Shown here piece by piece: positions 18,646 to 29,266 of a stretch of 64,000 nt of DNA. The notes beneath the pieces are model-generated. The model saw nothing but the letters and a program-made list of their open reading frames with translations. It ran no database searches and had not been told where the DNA came from. Location: assembly GCA_963971405.1 (NCBI GenBank), contig OZ020493.1:434001-498000 (forward strand). The letters are read 5' to 3'. This DNA is from Psococerastis gibbosa. Its lineage: Eukaryota > Arthropoda > Insecta > Psocodea > Psocidae. Within the stretch, counting starts at the first letter, position 1; every line of letters begins with the position of its first letter. The position numbers were made by a program, and so were the translations under genes.

Positions 18646-21600
18646 TGTAATGTGAATTCCGGAAAACGTAACTTTTAATATTACACAAAACCGAACCAAA
18701 AAAAAGAAGAAAATTATTTACCATTTATTCTTATTTTCAGAAATCCACAAAACAATAAACACCGCGACCTAGCTCGAGTCAAGAAGAGATGTTGGGTGTA
18801 GATCCTTTTTAAACTGTTTTAATTCTATTAGACTGCTAGTTTTTTTTGAATAGATCTCCGAATAAAAATCTCAACCAAAACCTTCCAAGACATTCAGGGA
18901 ACGTGCCAAGCCAAGAACAATAGAAAATCTAATTTAACCCAATATAATAACCTTATGGTCAATAAGAAATTAGCAATACATGATATCACAATACTGTAAG
19001 GAAAATTACAATTAGTTGGTTAGTACATTTCACTAGAATTAGACTTAAGTATTATCAGAGGAAAATGCATGACTTATAATAATTTGTTCATCTCAAAATT
19101 AAAAGAATGTTGAAAAGAAAAACAATTATCCGAACAGGGAGAATTTCTCTATCCCTGGCTGAACTTAAGCAGCTATGCTCAAAATAATATTAACTTAAAA
19201 AGGAGGACTCACTCAACTCCTAGGTTTCAAGAAAAGAAAGCAAAAAAAGGAAGCAAAAGGTAAGCTGATATCAAAAATATAAATTTACTAATTCAGACTA
19301 TTTAATTAAAACTAATGTAGTATTCAAAATTAAATTTCAAGTTTAGAGTCCGAATTTCAAAAAAATACTCCTATAAGGGCAACATTTCACTCACGCATTC
19401 ATACTGGGGTACCTTAACAATAAACCCAATGGTAGAAGAGTTGCAGAAGGGAATTAGTAGACTAGTATCTTCCATCATCAGCATCTAAGATCCCTGCATC
19501 CTTGCCACCAGCGTTTTAGGCCCGCACGGCCGTGAGAGGTTAAACCGGCATCATATCATCAATGGTTTCAAACCGCAGGAGAAAAACCAGCATCCGAGAT
19601 AGAGAAGCAAACACTTGAAGCATCACCTTTGAAGTTAGGCATAATTTACTTGGAGAGATCCGAGGTGATGAAGGAGGAAAAAAAATGAAAGATGAGAGAA
19701 AATCAAAAGAAGGAGAACGAAGAACTTGGAGAACGAAGAAGTAGGAGAACGAAGAACTTGGAGAACGAAGAAGTCGGAGAACGAAGAAGTCGGAGAACGA
19801 AGAAGTCGGAGAACGAAGAACTTGGAGAACGAAGAAGTCGGAGAACGAAGAACTTGGACCTGGAAACAAAATTTTAGTTCACAGAATTTTCGAACACTAA
19901 TCTTAGCAGCATAGCAGCTTCCACATACGAGCGACTGGAGACGAATTGGAAACGTGATTGAAGAATGCAGATACTTTCCATTAAATTTACTAAGCAACTG
20001 CTTCTAACTAGTAGCCAGAATAAAATTTAGAAACCTAGTTCGATTGGTTGACTCCAAAAAGGTAGACTAAGTTGGCTAATCTGCTATTAAGATCCATTGA
20101 GCTATCTTAATTCGCTGGTCAAGTAGTGACGTACAAATGGTAACATCTCTCTCTAGTTAAAAATGATAAATAGTAGACCTATAGCATTAACTTGTATGCA
20201 TTAGACTTGAATAAAACACTTTCCGGCCAAAACCTCAAAATAGTTTGAACTAACTTGTAAGTTCAGAAACTTGCTTAAAGTTGAATAAAAAGGGAATCGA
20301 ATCTTAAACGGAGCACACTAAATGTTTAAAAGTAGTCTCATGTGGTTGAGAAAAATATCGAGAAAAGAGCTCAACGTAAATTGAGAAAGGGGGGGAAGGC
20401 ATTTGACTGCCTACGCCTCTGACGATTGCTCCATGAGGGCAAATCGTGCGACCCCAGTTAGCTTATCAACTTTTTATTCCGAAAACGAAAATATATTTCA
20501 CAAGGTTAGATAAAGTACTGGCTGAATTTACTAAGAGCTTTCAAAATTAATTCAATATTGTCTATTCAAACATCTAAGCCTGTCGCATACAGTTAATACT
20601 AGTATAGCAAAGTAAGCTTACCAGACAGAACTCCTAGTTGTTTTTTTATTGCTGGTTAGAACTAGTCCACGTTCAAAAAATTAAGTTTTTCCGTAGGAAC
20701 CAGGTCAAGGCATCTCAACCTACGTTTTCGCAGACCCGAAATCCATTAGAACTCCACAATTTCTGGGCCCTTGCTAGAATAAACCAGAGTTAGCTATAAC
20801 ACACTGTCTGAGCCATTCTATATTTTAATTAAAGATTGTTGGGAGAATTAATGTATTTTATTTAATTTACGTTGTGTAGTTAAATAATTAATTTAGTCAG
20901 GTTTTAAATCTCTTTAATTTCGTAACCCACTACTAAGGTTAACCCATAACGCATAGCGACCATGTGAGCGGTTTGCAACAAAATTGGGTTTTAGTGAAGA
21001 ATTAATTAAACGAAATCTGCCAAATTTCAGGAATCAACTGAACACAGTTGGAAAAAACATTTATCAGTAAAAATTCCACTAAAAGTTCAACGTTGAAAGT
21101 AATTAAATTTATTTCAATTGGGCCACATGGCATCGCACTTAGAGCAAGGCATGGTCCCAGAAATTCACTAATTTCTCAGAGAAAAAGTAGGTTAAAACAA
21201 TGGATTTAATGCTTACCCTGTATCAGATGAAAATAAAAGTAATTAATAAATTAACATTGTAGAATTAGGTTGGTTTTCTTTATTACCAAGAATAAAAATC
21301 AAAAATTATACGGGCCCAATTTCAGGAATCGCCACCATATTTCCCTCTTCCGGAAATCAGTGTTTTCCTTTTTCTAAGGCACCGCTTGGCATACCCGTTG
21401 CCGCGAAATTGCTGGGATTTAAAATCTAATCACTTTGAATGCAAAAATTACTTTATTTGGTGCCATTTTATAAGAATTAGATTTATAAATTAGTTATTAA
21501 ACTTACGTTGAAAAAAAAGAAGAGTTATTTCAATAAAATCAGTTTAAATATTTATTTGTTATTTTTGTATTAATGGCATAGACAAACAGTGCGCAGCCTT

Positions 21601-21941
21601 CTAGTTCATACCGACAAAGGAACTTATTGTAAACAAAAACATCGAATTCAAACATGGACATCTCCCTAGAGATTTTATCAATATTTCGACGCAAAAATAG
21701 AGAATACCTTCACGATAAGTAGGCCTAGACTAACCAGACTTAAGGAAGTGAAGTAAGACCATGTTCTTCATTGAGTTGCGAAGTCTTCAGGTACCCAGAT
21801 GCTACGCTGGACGAGAAATAAATTCGATACCAGTGACAGGTAGGCTCTAAGAGTTGATAGATTGTGAATAAATTATGAGATTAACCGATTTTATCCAAAA
21901 CGCTAGCGGATAAAATTCAATGGAGCAAAATTCTTGCTACA
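18646..21941 (-). repeat. 3' LTR of the Gypsy-type element
   Basis: 3296 bp, matching 29267-32563 base for base as far as I could compare. The exception is one A fewer in an A run near 19242. It holds a 16-bp minisatellite (19710-19860), and AT-rich regions with several possible polyadenylation signals in element sense. U3/R/U5 borders cannot be placed from sequence alone. Confidence 0.92.
19710..19860. repeat. 16-bp minisatellite in 3' LTR
   Basis: About nine tandem copies of a 16-base unit with core GGAGAACGAAGAA, varying between AGTC and ACTT at the junction. Period 16 shifts reading frame at each unit, so every frame stays open and gives RS-rich or SSFSDFFVL-type repeats. These frames are by-products. 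The same array is in the other LTR at 30332-30482. Confidence 0.85.
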
Positions 21942-22641
21942 AAATATTGACCATAAAGTAAACTCGCATTTCCAGACCTACACGGTCGAAAGGCGAACTC
22001 GTAGAATTAATTGGGAAGAGAACAAGATGAACGACCTATTCCAATCGGACACCCAAAAAAACAACTTGAATTATAAGAGGAACAACTTCGATCCATCCTA
22101 CTCAACCATAGACGATGGTTGAAGAACTCAACCACAGAAACAACTTATCATCTGTGGGAGTAACGAAAGGCCAAGATGAACAGGCAACGCAGACATTTCG
22201 AAAAACTTCGCGGAAAGTAAAAGCATTGGAAACATAGTATAGACAGCAAGCAGCTGTCTGACCAACCAACCCTTTACAAGGAGGGAAAATATCCGGGGGA
22301 TATTGACCAATAAAAAAAAAAAAAAAAAAAAAAAATTGAATTTTTTTTTTTTGTTTTTTCTTTATTTAAAATAATAGAAAATATAAGAAATAATTTTTCC
22401 TACTTGAAACTTAGTAATAAAATTAGCCGGAAACTATCCGGGCTCGGATGTCAAGAACATCGGGGGTATATTGACCATAATCAAGAAGGATTCTACTATC
22501 GAGAACTAGGAACGCTCTTTTTTTTTTTTTAAAGTGATATCTTGCTTAGCTGGAAGAGTAGCTCTTCGGGGCTAAAGCTCGCCTGAAAATAAAGACGATA
22601 TTTCATTTCATTTCATTTCTTGCATCTGTATAGAAATATTT
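21942..22641 (-). other. 3' untranslated region of the Gypsy-type element
   Basis: About 700 bp between the pol stop and the 3' LTR. It contains A and T runs (22308-22365) and three copies of the motif TATTGACC(A) on the plus strand (about 21945, 22299 and 22468), read GGTCAATA in element sense. Two copies adjoin a C-rich stretch. No env frame: the two ~60-residue frames here lack a signal peptide or cysteine pattern. No purine-rich tract directly abuts the LTR. Confidence 0.65.
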
Positions 22642-25600
22642 TTATACGAATGGGCGTAAGAACGAAACATGCCATCTTCCAGCTTCGTCACCGTCCATCG
22701 TTTCTAAGATATAGGAAGAATTTCCAGCTCTCGCACGGATTGTGAAGGGACCTATATATCTCGCCATTAAACTTTTCGTAACCCCGGCTTGCGCATCGGA
22801 TCTTCTAATATTTTTCCTCAACACACACTCACCAGGGTGAAAATTAACTACTCTTCGACCACGATTATAATACTTTTGCTGTCTCAATTTCGCGACTTCA
22901 CGATACTTCGTGACACGCTCCAGTACAGCTTTCGTTTCAGCCTTTATTTCATTATCCACCGTAACGGGGTCTTCTTCAATTATATCTGAGTTTCTCAGTG
23001 GGCACAAAGGTTCAAATAAACCTCGCATCGGTCTACCAAGAAATAAACGATCTGGAGACACTCCAGTCGTCTCACTACGGGACGAGTTCATGGCAAACGT
23101 AACCAGGGGTAAATAACGAGACCACAGCCGCTGTTCTTCGTGAACAAAGATGGCTAACATTAATTTGTTGGTTCGCACGTAGCGTTCCGTTTCGTTCGCG
23201 GACGGAAAATAGACCGCGTTGAATCGTATTGCTATCCCTCGTGACTCACAGTACTCTGTAAATAGATTGGAGATAAATTGTCCGCCATTATCCACAAGGA
23301 TTAGTGATAATGCCCCATATTTCATAACAACGTTATTGGCGAATGCATCGGTCAATGTACGAGCAGTGGCAGTTCTGAGTGGAACAGTAACCACCCACTT
23401 AGACACTGACTCCGTGAAAATAGCAATATGTTTATACCCATTACTTTGGACAAGAGGGCCTATTAAATCGGCAGTCCACGAGAGACCAACCTTGGTAGGG
23501 GGTTTATGTACAGCCATTAGACCAGCAGGCTTACGATTATCGGCCTTAAATTTTTGGCACAATACACAAGATTTGACATAAGCCTTACAATCTCTAATCA
23601 TTAGCGGCCAGTAATAAGTTGTGACAAGGCGAGAAAACATTCGAGTCACTCCGGGGTGTCCTACGGACGCCACGTCATGATTATACTTCATTATTTCATT
23701 TCTAAAATCCTTAGGAACGACAATTCTGTAAGAATAGGTTTTGTCCTCCCGAGACCGTATTAGCTTCATTAAGAAAGACTTTTCGACCTTGAACAGAGGG
23801 TATTTGTGACAGGTGTCATGGATAACTTTTTCCCGTAGATCACTATACCAATTGTCCGTAGTATTGGTGAAGTCCCAGGTAGGTTTATCAGGAAGTAACT
23901 GAACAGCAGAGATTTCTACTCGACTGAGACAGTCACTGACAGAATTTTTAATCCCAGAAATATGGACTATGTCAAAATCATAATTGCACAAGGTAGCCTG
24001 AATCCTTGAAATTCGAGGGGAAGGGTTACGCAGATTGAAAATCCACTTGATTGCTTGACAATCTGTGTGTACCACAAAGTGAGTACCGTAAACATAATGA
24101 CGGAATTGATTGATACTAAAAAGTACAGCCATTGTCTCGAGTTCGAACATCGAGAGAGCTGATTGAGTCTTACTGAGTTTCTTACTCGTGTAAGCAATTA
24201 CTCTACGCTCACCATCAACCATCTGTACTAACACAGCTCCTAAGGCAATTGTAGATGCGTCACAGAAAAGCTCGTATGGAAGAGACGGGTCAGGAAGGGT
24301 TAAAACAGGGGATGATATAAGACATTGCTTAAGTTCTTGAAACGCTTGCTCTTGATCCGGACCCCATTGAAAAGGTACAGATTTTCGAGTAAGCATAGTC
24401 AAAGGAGCTGCCGTTTTACTAAATTGAGGGATAAACCTCTTAAACCACGCACACATTCCAATAAAACTACGTACTGAGGAAACATTTTGAGGGGTAGGAA
24501 ATCTTTTTATTACATCTATTTTCTCATCGGTCACCATGACCTTACCGTCCTTGATTTTCATTCCCAAGTACACCGTTTCATCGGCTAAGTGTGACACTTT
24601 ATCCCAATTTATGGCAAGTCCTGCATCAAACATGATCTGCAGTACCTGGTCAAGCCTATGACGTAATTCATCGTACGTCGTAGCCATGATCAACACGTCA
24701 TCAATATAAATCACTGTCCATGGAAGATGACCTAACAACATGGTCATGATTCGTTGAAAAGAACCTGGGGCACTAGAGAGACCATAAGGCATGTAGTTAA
24801 AATGAAACAACCGGTTGTGACTTGGGGACCAAAATGCAGTTAGATGTTTAGAGGAATCTGACATCTTAATCTGGTGGAATCCGGAACTAAGATCTAACGT
24901 AACAATATACTTAGCGGGCTTAAGTTTGTCAATTAGCTCATCCATGCGAGGCAGGTCATGCGCCGGTAATTCGGTCATTGCATTGAGCGGACGAAAATCG
25001 ACACACATCCTAAAGTCTTTGTTCTTCTTTAAGGCTAAGGTTATACCACTAGAGTATTCTGAGTCAGAAGGCTCAATAATCCCATCTTTTAGGAGTTTAT
25101 CACATTGTCCCTTAATGAACTCTAGCATAGGAGGGTTAAACCGATTATATTTTCGTCTGTAAGGGAGAGCGTTAGGTTTTAGATACAATTTGTGCTCACC
25201 CACCTTACATTTTCCTGGCGACAAGGCAAATTTTTCTTTCCATTTTGAAATAAATGAAATATAATCAAGCTTCTGCTCCTCGGTTAAGTCGGGGTGCTTT
25301 ATAACAATATTTTCCGAATTAGTAGAAGGGGGTTGGGAGGGATCCCATTCTAAGATATCACATAACTCGTCTTCGACGACACCCATGTCATCTCTAGGTT
25401 GTTCTAACAGTTTAACTGAAGTCAAGCCTTTAGGGTTATTTAAGACAGATTTATTAGCTTCAACAGGCTCATCTTCCTCGACAGGCTTAAAACTCTTCCA
25501 CTCATTTGACTTAATGACGTAAGTATCTACAGAAGGTTGAAACGAGACCGTCTTAGGCTTACATGCGTTACTTATTGAAAGTGGATTAGACTCAATATCA

Positions 25601-26463
25601 ACAGAAGCGACTTGTGAGCTTTCTATGACTTTAGAGGGTTTAAATTCATACTGAGACAGAAGCTCAAAATTACTACTAGGTTCACGCTTTTCAGGCTCTA
25701 GAGGAACCGGTAAATTGAGTTTATTTGTCAGACCAGAGGTCAGACTACATAATAGGTCAGAAGCTGGTTGAGCTAAAAATTTCTCAAGAGAACTAGTTTC
25801 AGTAACAGGGTCACTATCAACACAAACTTCAGGAGCTGAAGGAATAGTATTATTTGCGACGGTATCATCCGCTATTGTGACCTCAGCGACATTTGAATTG
25901 TAACTTTTCCCATTTTGTAAAAACAAACGTACCGGGAAAACATCGGCATTAAGGGTCAAGGTATCACTACCAAAACTAAGGTCAGCACCCAATTTTCGTA
26001 AGGTGGACATACCTATTATAGCTGGAAAACTCAGGTTTTTCAGTAAATAGAAACGAGACCGACACTTGTGGACTTTTCCGGGAGTCTCGATCTCAATGTC
26101 AAGATCGCACGATCCCGTCACTTGAGCCATTTGGCCATTAGCTACTTGAGCTTCGCCAATACAAGGACGTAATCTAACACCTTTTTGTTGTAAAGTGAAC
26201 CACAGTTTCGAATCCAACAGATCCGCCGAACTGCCAGTGTCTAAAAGACTTAAAACAGAGAAATTTTTAACTAAATTAACCTCAAAGAAATATCTGGAGC
26301 TATTGTCACCACCACAATATGCAAAAGAACTAACTTTTATTTGTTTGTCAAGATCGGGGAATTTTCTATATATTACTCCACGGTCCTGTCTGTCGCTAAC
26401 CTCACCAATCAATTCGGACGCATTGATGGGAGAGACTAGTTTGACGATGGTCCGGTGAATGGA
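22642..26463 (-). CDS. pol: Gypsy-type Pol polyprotein (protease, RT, RNase H, integrase)
   Basis: Makes the enzymes that copy the element RNA and insert the cDNA. The frame opens at 26463, after a stop, and overlaps gag by 28 bases in the -1 frame. There is no ATG at the front (the first listed start, at 26412, is TTG), so expression probably needs frameshifting from gag. Counting from 26412 it is 1256 residues. Protease has DTGSS at 58-62. Reverse transcriptase has YIDD at about 569-572, with SGFHQIKM and YGLSSAPGSFQ upstream. RNase H has FCDAS at about 716-720 and HTDCQAIKW at about 782. Integrase has a zinc-binding domain (H912, H919, C949, C952) and catalytic D982, D1041 and E1076. The last two are separated by 34 residues in an SANETER context, as in the NPxER variants of some Gypsy lineages. 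A C-terminal GPF module (about 1221) follows. A 180-residue linker lies between protease and reverse transcriptase. All catalytic residues are present. Confidence 0.93.
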   Translation of the reverse strand, partial: SIHRTIVKLVSPINASELIGEVSDRQDRGVIYRKFPDLDKQIKVSSFAYCGGDNSSRYFFEVNLVKNFSVLSLLDTGSSADLLDSKLWFTLQQKGVRLRPCIGEAQVANGQMAQVTGSCDLDIEIETPGKVHKCRSRFYLLKNLSFPAIIGMSTLRKLGADLSFGSDTLTLNADVFPVRLFLQNGKSYNSNVAEVTIADDTVANNTIPSAPEVCVDSDPVTETSSLEKFLAQPASDLLCSLTSGLTNKLNLPVPLEPEKREPSSNFELLSQYEFKPSKVIESSQVASVDIESNPLSISNACKPKTVSFQPSVDTYVIKSNEWKSFKPVEEDEPVEANKSVLNNPKGLTSVKLLEQPRDDMGVVEDELCDILEWDPSQPPSTNSENIVIKHPDLTEEQKLDYISFISKWKEKFALSPGKCKVGEHKLYLKPNALPYRRKYNRFNPPMLEFIKGQCDKLLKDGIIEPSDSEYSSGITLALKKNKDFRMCVDFRPLNAMTELPAHDLPRMDELIDKLKPAKYIVTLDLSSGFHQIKMSDSSKHLTAFWSPSHNRLFHFNYMPYGLSSAPGSFQRIMTMLLGHLPWTVIYIDDVLIMATTYDELRHRLDQVLQIMFDAGLAINWDKVSHLADETVYLGMKIKDGKVMVTDEKIDVIKRFPTPQNVSSVRSFIGMCAWFKRFIPQFSKTAAPLTMLTRKSVPFQWGPDQEQAFQELKQCLISSPVLTLPDPSLPYELFCDASTIALGAVLVQMVDGERRVIAYTSKKLSKTQSALSMFELETMAVLFSINQFRHYVYGTHFVVHTDCQAIKWIFNLRNPSPRISRIQATLCNYDFDIVHISGIKNSVSDCLSRVEISAVQLLPDKPTWDFTNTTDNWYSDLREKVIHDTCHKYPLFKVEKSFLMKLIRSREDKTYSYRIVVPKDFRNEIMKYNHDVASVGHPGVTRMFSRLVTTYYWPLMIRDCKAYVKSCVLCQKFKADNRKPAGLMAVHKPPTKVGLSWTADLIGPLVQSNGYKHIAIFTESVSKWVVTVPLRTATARTLTDAFANNVVMKYGALSLILVDNGGQFISNLFTEYCESRGIAIRFNAVYFPSANETERYVRTNKLMLAIFVHEEQRLWSRYLPLVTFAMNSSRSETTGVSPDRLFLGRPMRGLFEPLCPLRNSDIIEEDPVTVDNEIKAETKAVLERVTKYREVAKLRQQKYYNRGRRVVNFHPGECVLRKNIRRSDAQAGVTKSLMARYIGPFTIRARAGNSSYILETMDGDEAGRWHVSFLRPFV

Positions 26464-28019
26464 TTATTATTGACGTTAACAGACGTCAGACGTTCAACCA
26501 TACCACGTAGGTTATTAAGTTGCTGCTGAACGGTCATGTCTACGGCGTTAACCTGGACATTGTCGGGAGGTCGCCGTGATTTTCTAAAATCTGTAGCACC
26601 AACACATCCGCAGTTCCAAATAGTTTTCTGTGGAGCCAAGCACTCATAGCAACTGGGCTTAATTAAGTGTGGGCATTGCCGGACATTATGGTCTGGAGAT
26701 GCGCAATTTTTACAAGAAGGCCCTGAATTATTAGGCTGAGTAACAACTGCAACGGCACTAACGGTCTTCACGGGTCGCTTAAGGGTAGGGTCACCATATA
26801 GCGGGTCAGCCAAAGTTTCATAGGTTGGAGGAGAATACATACTCCATTGATGCAGCTTACTTTCTGCTTCTCTACAACCTGTTTCAAAATCTGCAAGATT
26901 ATGATAATTAGTACTGCCTAAGGCGGCACTCAATGTTGGATGTAAGTGAAGTTGAAGAAGACTTAAGAGTTCCCCCTCTGACATAGGAGTAACTAAGTCT
27001 TGGTTCATATAGCGTAGACAAGTAATAAAATCCACTACTGGCTCCATTGGCCCTTGCGTTCTACTATGTATTGCTATTCGAAGCTGAGCGTCAGCCCACT
27101 TTGAATCAGTGTAAATGGCTTTCAAGGCTACTTTAGCCTGTTGCCAAGTGGTAAAGTTAAGTTTGTTGGTGAGCCACCATCTAAGCGCGGCACCATCAAG
27201 AACATTTGAAAGAAGGTTTAATGTATCTTGGTCAGAAACTCTATACAACGTTTTAGCAGATTCGAATTTCCTTAAAAACAGTGGGAAATTTTCTTCTCTT
27301 GTGCCTTTGAATACAATATTCTTTTGTCGGCACTCTCTCAACAGAGCATCCGTGGGGGATGAAGTAGTAACCATGGCAGGAGGACGTTGCAGTAAAACCT
27401 GCAATTGAGATAGGTTTTGAGAGGCTACATTGGAAAGTATGGCCTGCAATATGTTTGCATCAATTGGTTGGCCCTGAGGAAAAGCATTAGGGTTAACTGA
27501 AGAGGATACATTTTGTGGCACATTAATCCCTTGCGGAGGGACTGGCCCAGCAATTGTTGAAGGAACGAATCCTGTTCCTAAAGGTAAAGGTGGAGGAGGA
27601 TTAACAGCTCCAGTTCCAATTGGAGGATTAGGTATAAGAAGTTTAACATTAGGGTTGGTAGCTCCAGTACCAGTTTGGACGTATGGCCCAAATATGGTAG
27701 GGAAAATAAATGGATTGGCCTTCCCCGAACTATCTATTGGGGTGTTAGGCCTTTCTAGAGTCCCATCCGGTAATTTTAGATTACTTTTCTTAGACTCGTT
27801 AGCTAAGAACGCAATCTCCGCCGGTAAAAGGTCATGAGCACTTAAGTGCTTGAGCTCATCAATTAATAATAAATTTTGTGGGTTAGCCTCCAAATGAGAC
27901 GCAATTGCGTACCTAAGATCAGGGTTAGTACCCGAGGAAGATAAATTCAAAGTGACACAAATAGTCTCTAGCTCGCTCCTACCTAGGTAGTGCAGAACTG
28001 AGGCTACTGTTTTACTCAT
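26436..28019 (-). CDS. gag: Gypsy-type Gag polyprotein
   Basis: 527 residues from ATG at 28019 to TAG at 26436. Gag packages the element RNA into a virus-like particle. The N-terminal third is helical and polar, and residues ~95-175 form a proline/glycine-rich linker (NPPPPLPLGTG). The middle carries the retrotransposon Gag capsid-type core (FPLFLRKFESAKTLYRVSD, RWWLTNKL, VDFITCLRYMNQ). The C-terminus has zinc knuckles. The first is a perfect C-x2-C-x4-H-x4-C (CKNCASPDHNVRQC). The second has the same spacing but lysine in place of histidine (CYECLAPQKTIWNC). The frame is intact. The overlap with pol suggests programmed -1 frameshifting, which would also set the Gag to Pol ratio. Confidence 0.9.
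   Translation of the reverse strand: MSKTVASVLHYLGRSELETICVTLNLSSSGTNPDLRYAIASHLEANPQNLLLIDELKHLSAHDLLPAEIAFLANESKKSNLKLPDGTLERPNTPIDSSGKANPFIFPTIFGPYVQTGTGATNPNVKLLIPNPPIGTGAVNPPPPLPLGTGFVPSTIAGPVPPQGINVPQNVSSSVNPNAFPQGQPIDANILQAILSNVASQNLSQLQVLLQRPPAMVTTSSPTDALLRECRQKNIVFKGTREENFPLFLRKFESAKTLYRVSDQDTLNLLSNVLDGAALRWWLTNKLNFTTWQQAKVALKAIYTDSKWADAQLRIAIHSRTQGPMEPVVDFITCLRYMNQDLVTPMSEGELLSLLQLHLHPTLSAALGSTNYHNLADFETGCREAESKLHQWSMYSPPTYETLADPLYGDPTLKRPVKTVSAVAVVTQPNNSGPSCKNCASPDHNVRQCPHLIKPSCYECLAPQKTIWNCGCVGATDFRKSRRPPDNVQVNAVDMTVQQQLNNLRGMVERLTSVNVNNNPFTGPSSN
26439..26463 (-). promoter_or_regulatory. gag-pol overlap, candidate -1 frameshift window
   Basis: In element sense, the pol frame is open from 26463 and gag stops at 26438-26436. 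Within the overlap the last gag codons before TAG are TCA AAC; a tRNA on AAC can re-pair on AAA after a -1 slip. The upstream codon pairs poorly after the slip, so the heptamer GTCAAAC is not a textbook slippery site. No experimental basis; inference only. Confidence 0.4.
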
Positions 28020-29266
28020 ATTTTGTTTGTTTTAATTTAAAAGGAAAATCAGAGAGAATAAATGTCTATAGACATCAAGAATTTTTTTTTTTTTTTTTTT
28101 TTAAAGAATTTTCAGATTTCCAAGAAGGAAAATAAATCTAGAAAATTAAAATTCATATAAAAAGGCCAAGCGAGACCCAAAACACGAGGTGACAATTTAG
28201 GGGACACTTTAAATTTAAAAAAAAAAATTAAAAGTAAAAATAAAATCATTATTTGGTTCCTATTACTCTATTACTAAGAGAGCGATTAATTAATTAAATC
28301 GAGAAGGATTCTTTAAAAAGGAAACCGCAGCACAAAATTACTACAGGCATTTAACTTCAATCCACAGAGCGTTAATAAACTAAACTGACGAAGACAAAAA
28401 TCTCCAATCCTAGAGCCCTTAAAAGTTCTGTGTCTTGAAAAAAATTAATTATTTATTTATTAAATTAAATAACAAAATCGAGGGATTTTCATTGCGCTTA
28501 ATTCAGCAAACCGCAAAACGGACAAATCATACCGAATGCAATTGCAAGACCCGAGTGGCCATTGATTAGTTAAAAATTAAATTTATCCAAAAATAGCAGT
28601 TAACAGGAACCAAACATCCAACAAAAGAGACGATGGGAAGAGTACCACTACTAACGACAACTAAAGACAACACGGAGAATCTGCAACAATTCACCAAAAA
28701 GATTAAGCACGGGTTGGACGCCATTCGAAGAGATAGCTTCGAAACTAATAAATAGAGAAACGATTCATGGAAGAATACTGAACCACTAAGGTCAAATGGC
28801 ATAGGACAAATCTACCTAAAAACCACAGTACGTACCAATGAATAAAAATAGGAACGGAAGAAAGTCAAGGCAAAAGCACTTACAGACTGAGAGAAAACTT
28901 CGTCACCAAAGGCAAAAGCACTTACAAGGCAAATCGAAGACAGAAATAATAAGTTTATCAATATTATACCACAATAACACAAGATGAGGCACAAAGCCTA
29001 AGAGAAAAAAATTGCATTCTACCCAATGGGTAGGAGTACTCTATGAAAAAGAGGGTTTTCCCCAAGATTAACTAATGTTCACAGCGCATCAAAGCTCCCA
29101 ACTTGCAAGGCAAGACGGACATAATTACTCGGTGATCCATCAACCAACTAACAGTCTTTAAGAATTAAAACAAAATGCTGTTGTGCAGCACTACGCCATG
29201 GCATTTGAAAAATAAATTGCAATTTTGCAGTTTCGCAGCCCCACGCCCTGGGCTCCATTTTTTTCT
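28020..29266 (-). other. 5' leader of the Gypsy-type element
   Basis: About 1.25 kb between the 5' LTR and gag. It holds a 21-base T run (28082-28102) and a duplicated block AAGGCAAAAGCACTTACA (near 28869 and 28911). Two short minus-strand frames (28566-28802 and 28812-28994) are hydrophobic but have no recognisable domain. A leader this long may carry packaging signals; none can be assigned. Confidence 0.6.
29238..29257 (-). promoter_or_regulatory. candidate primer binding site
   Basis: In element sense, TGGAGCCCAGGGCGTGGGGC starts nine bases inside the 5' LTR. It begins with TGG, as expected for pairing with a tRNA CCA end. I could not match it to a specific tRNA, and the nine-base gap is longer than usual. 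Confidence 0.4.

Noticed and set aside
19540..19997. Open frames of 60-120 residues in both LTRs, rich in SSFSDFFVL or RRSRRTKN repeats
   Set aside because: They follow a 16-bp minisatellite whose period keeps several frames on both strands open at once. Nothing outside the repeat supports a protein.
21942..22641. Envelope gene of a retrovirus-like element downstream of pol
   Set aside because: Only ~700 bp remain before the LTR, with two frames of about 60 residues lacking a signal peptide, cysteines or a membrane anchor. The element is Gag-Pol only.
26410..26412. Pol start codon at 26412
   Set aside because: The codon is TTG and the frame is already open upstream, overlapping gag. Frameshifting is the more likely route to Pol.
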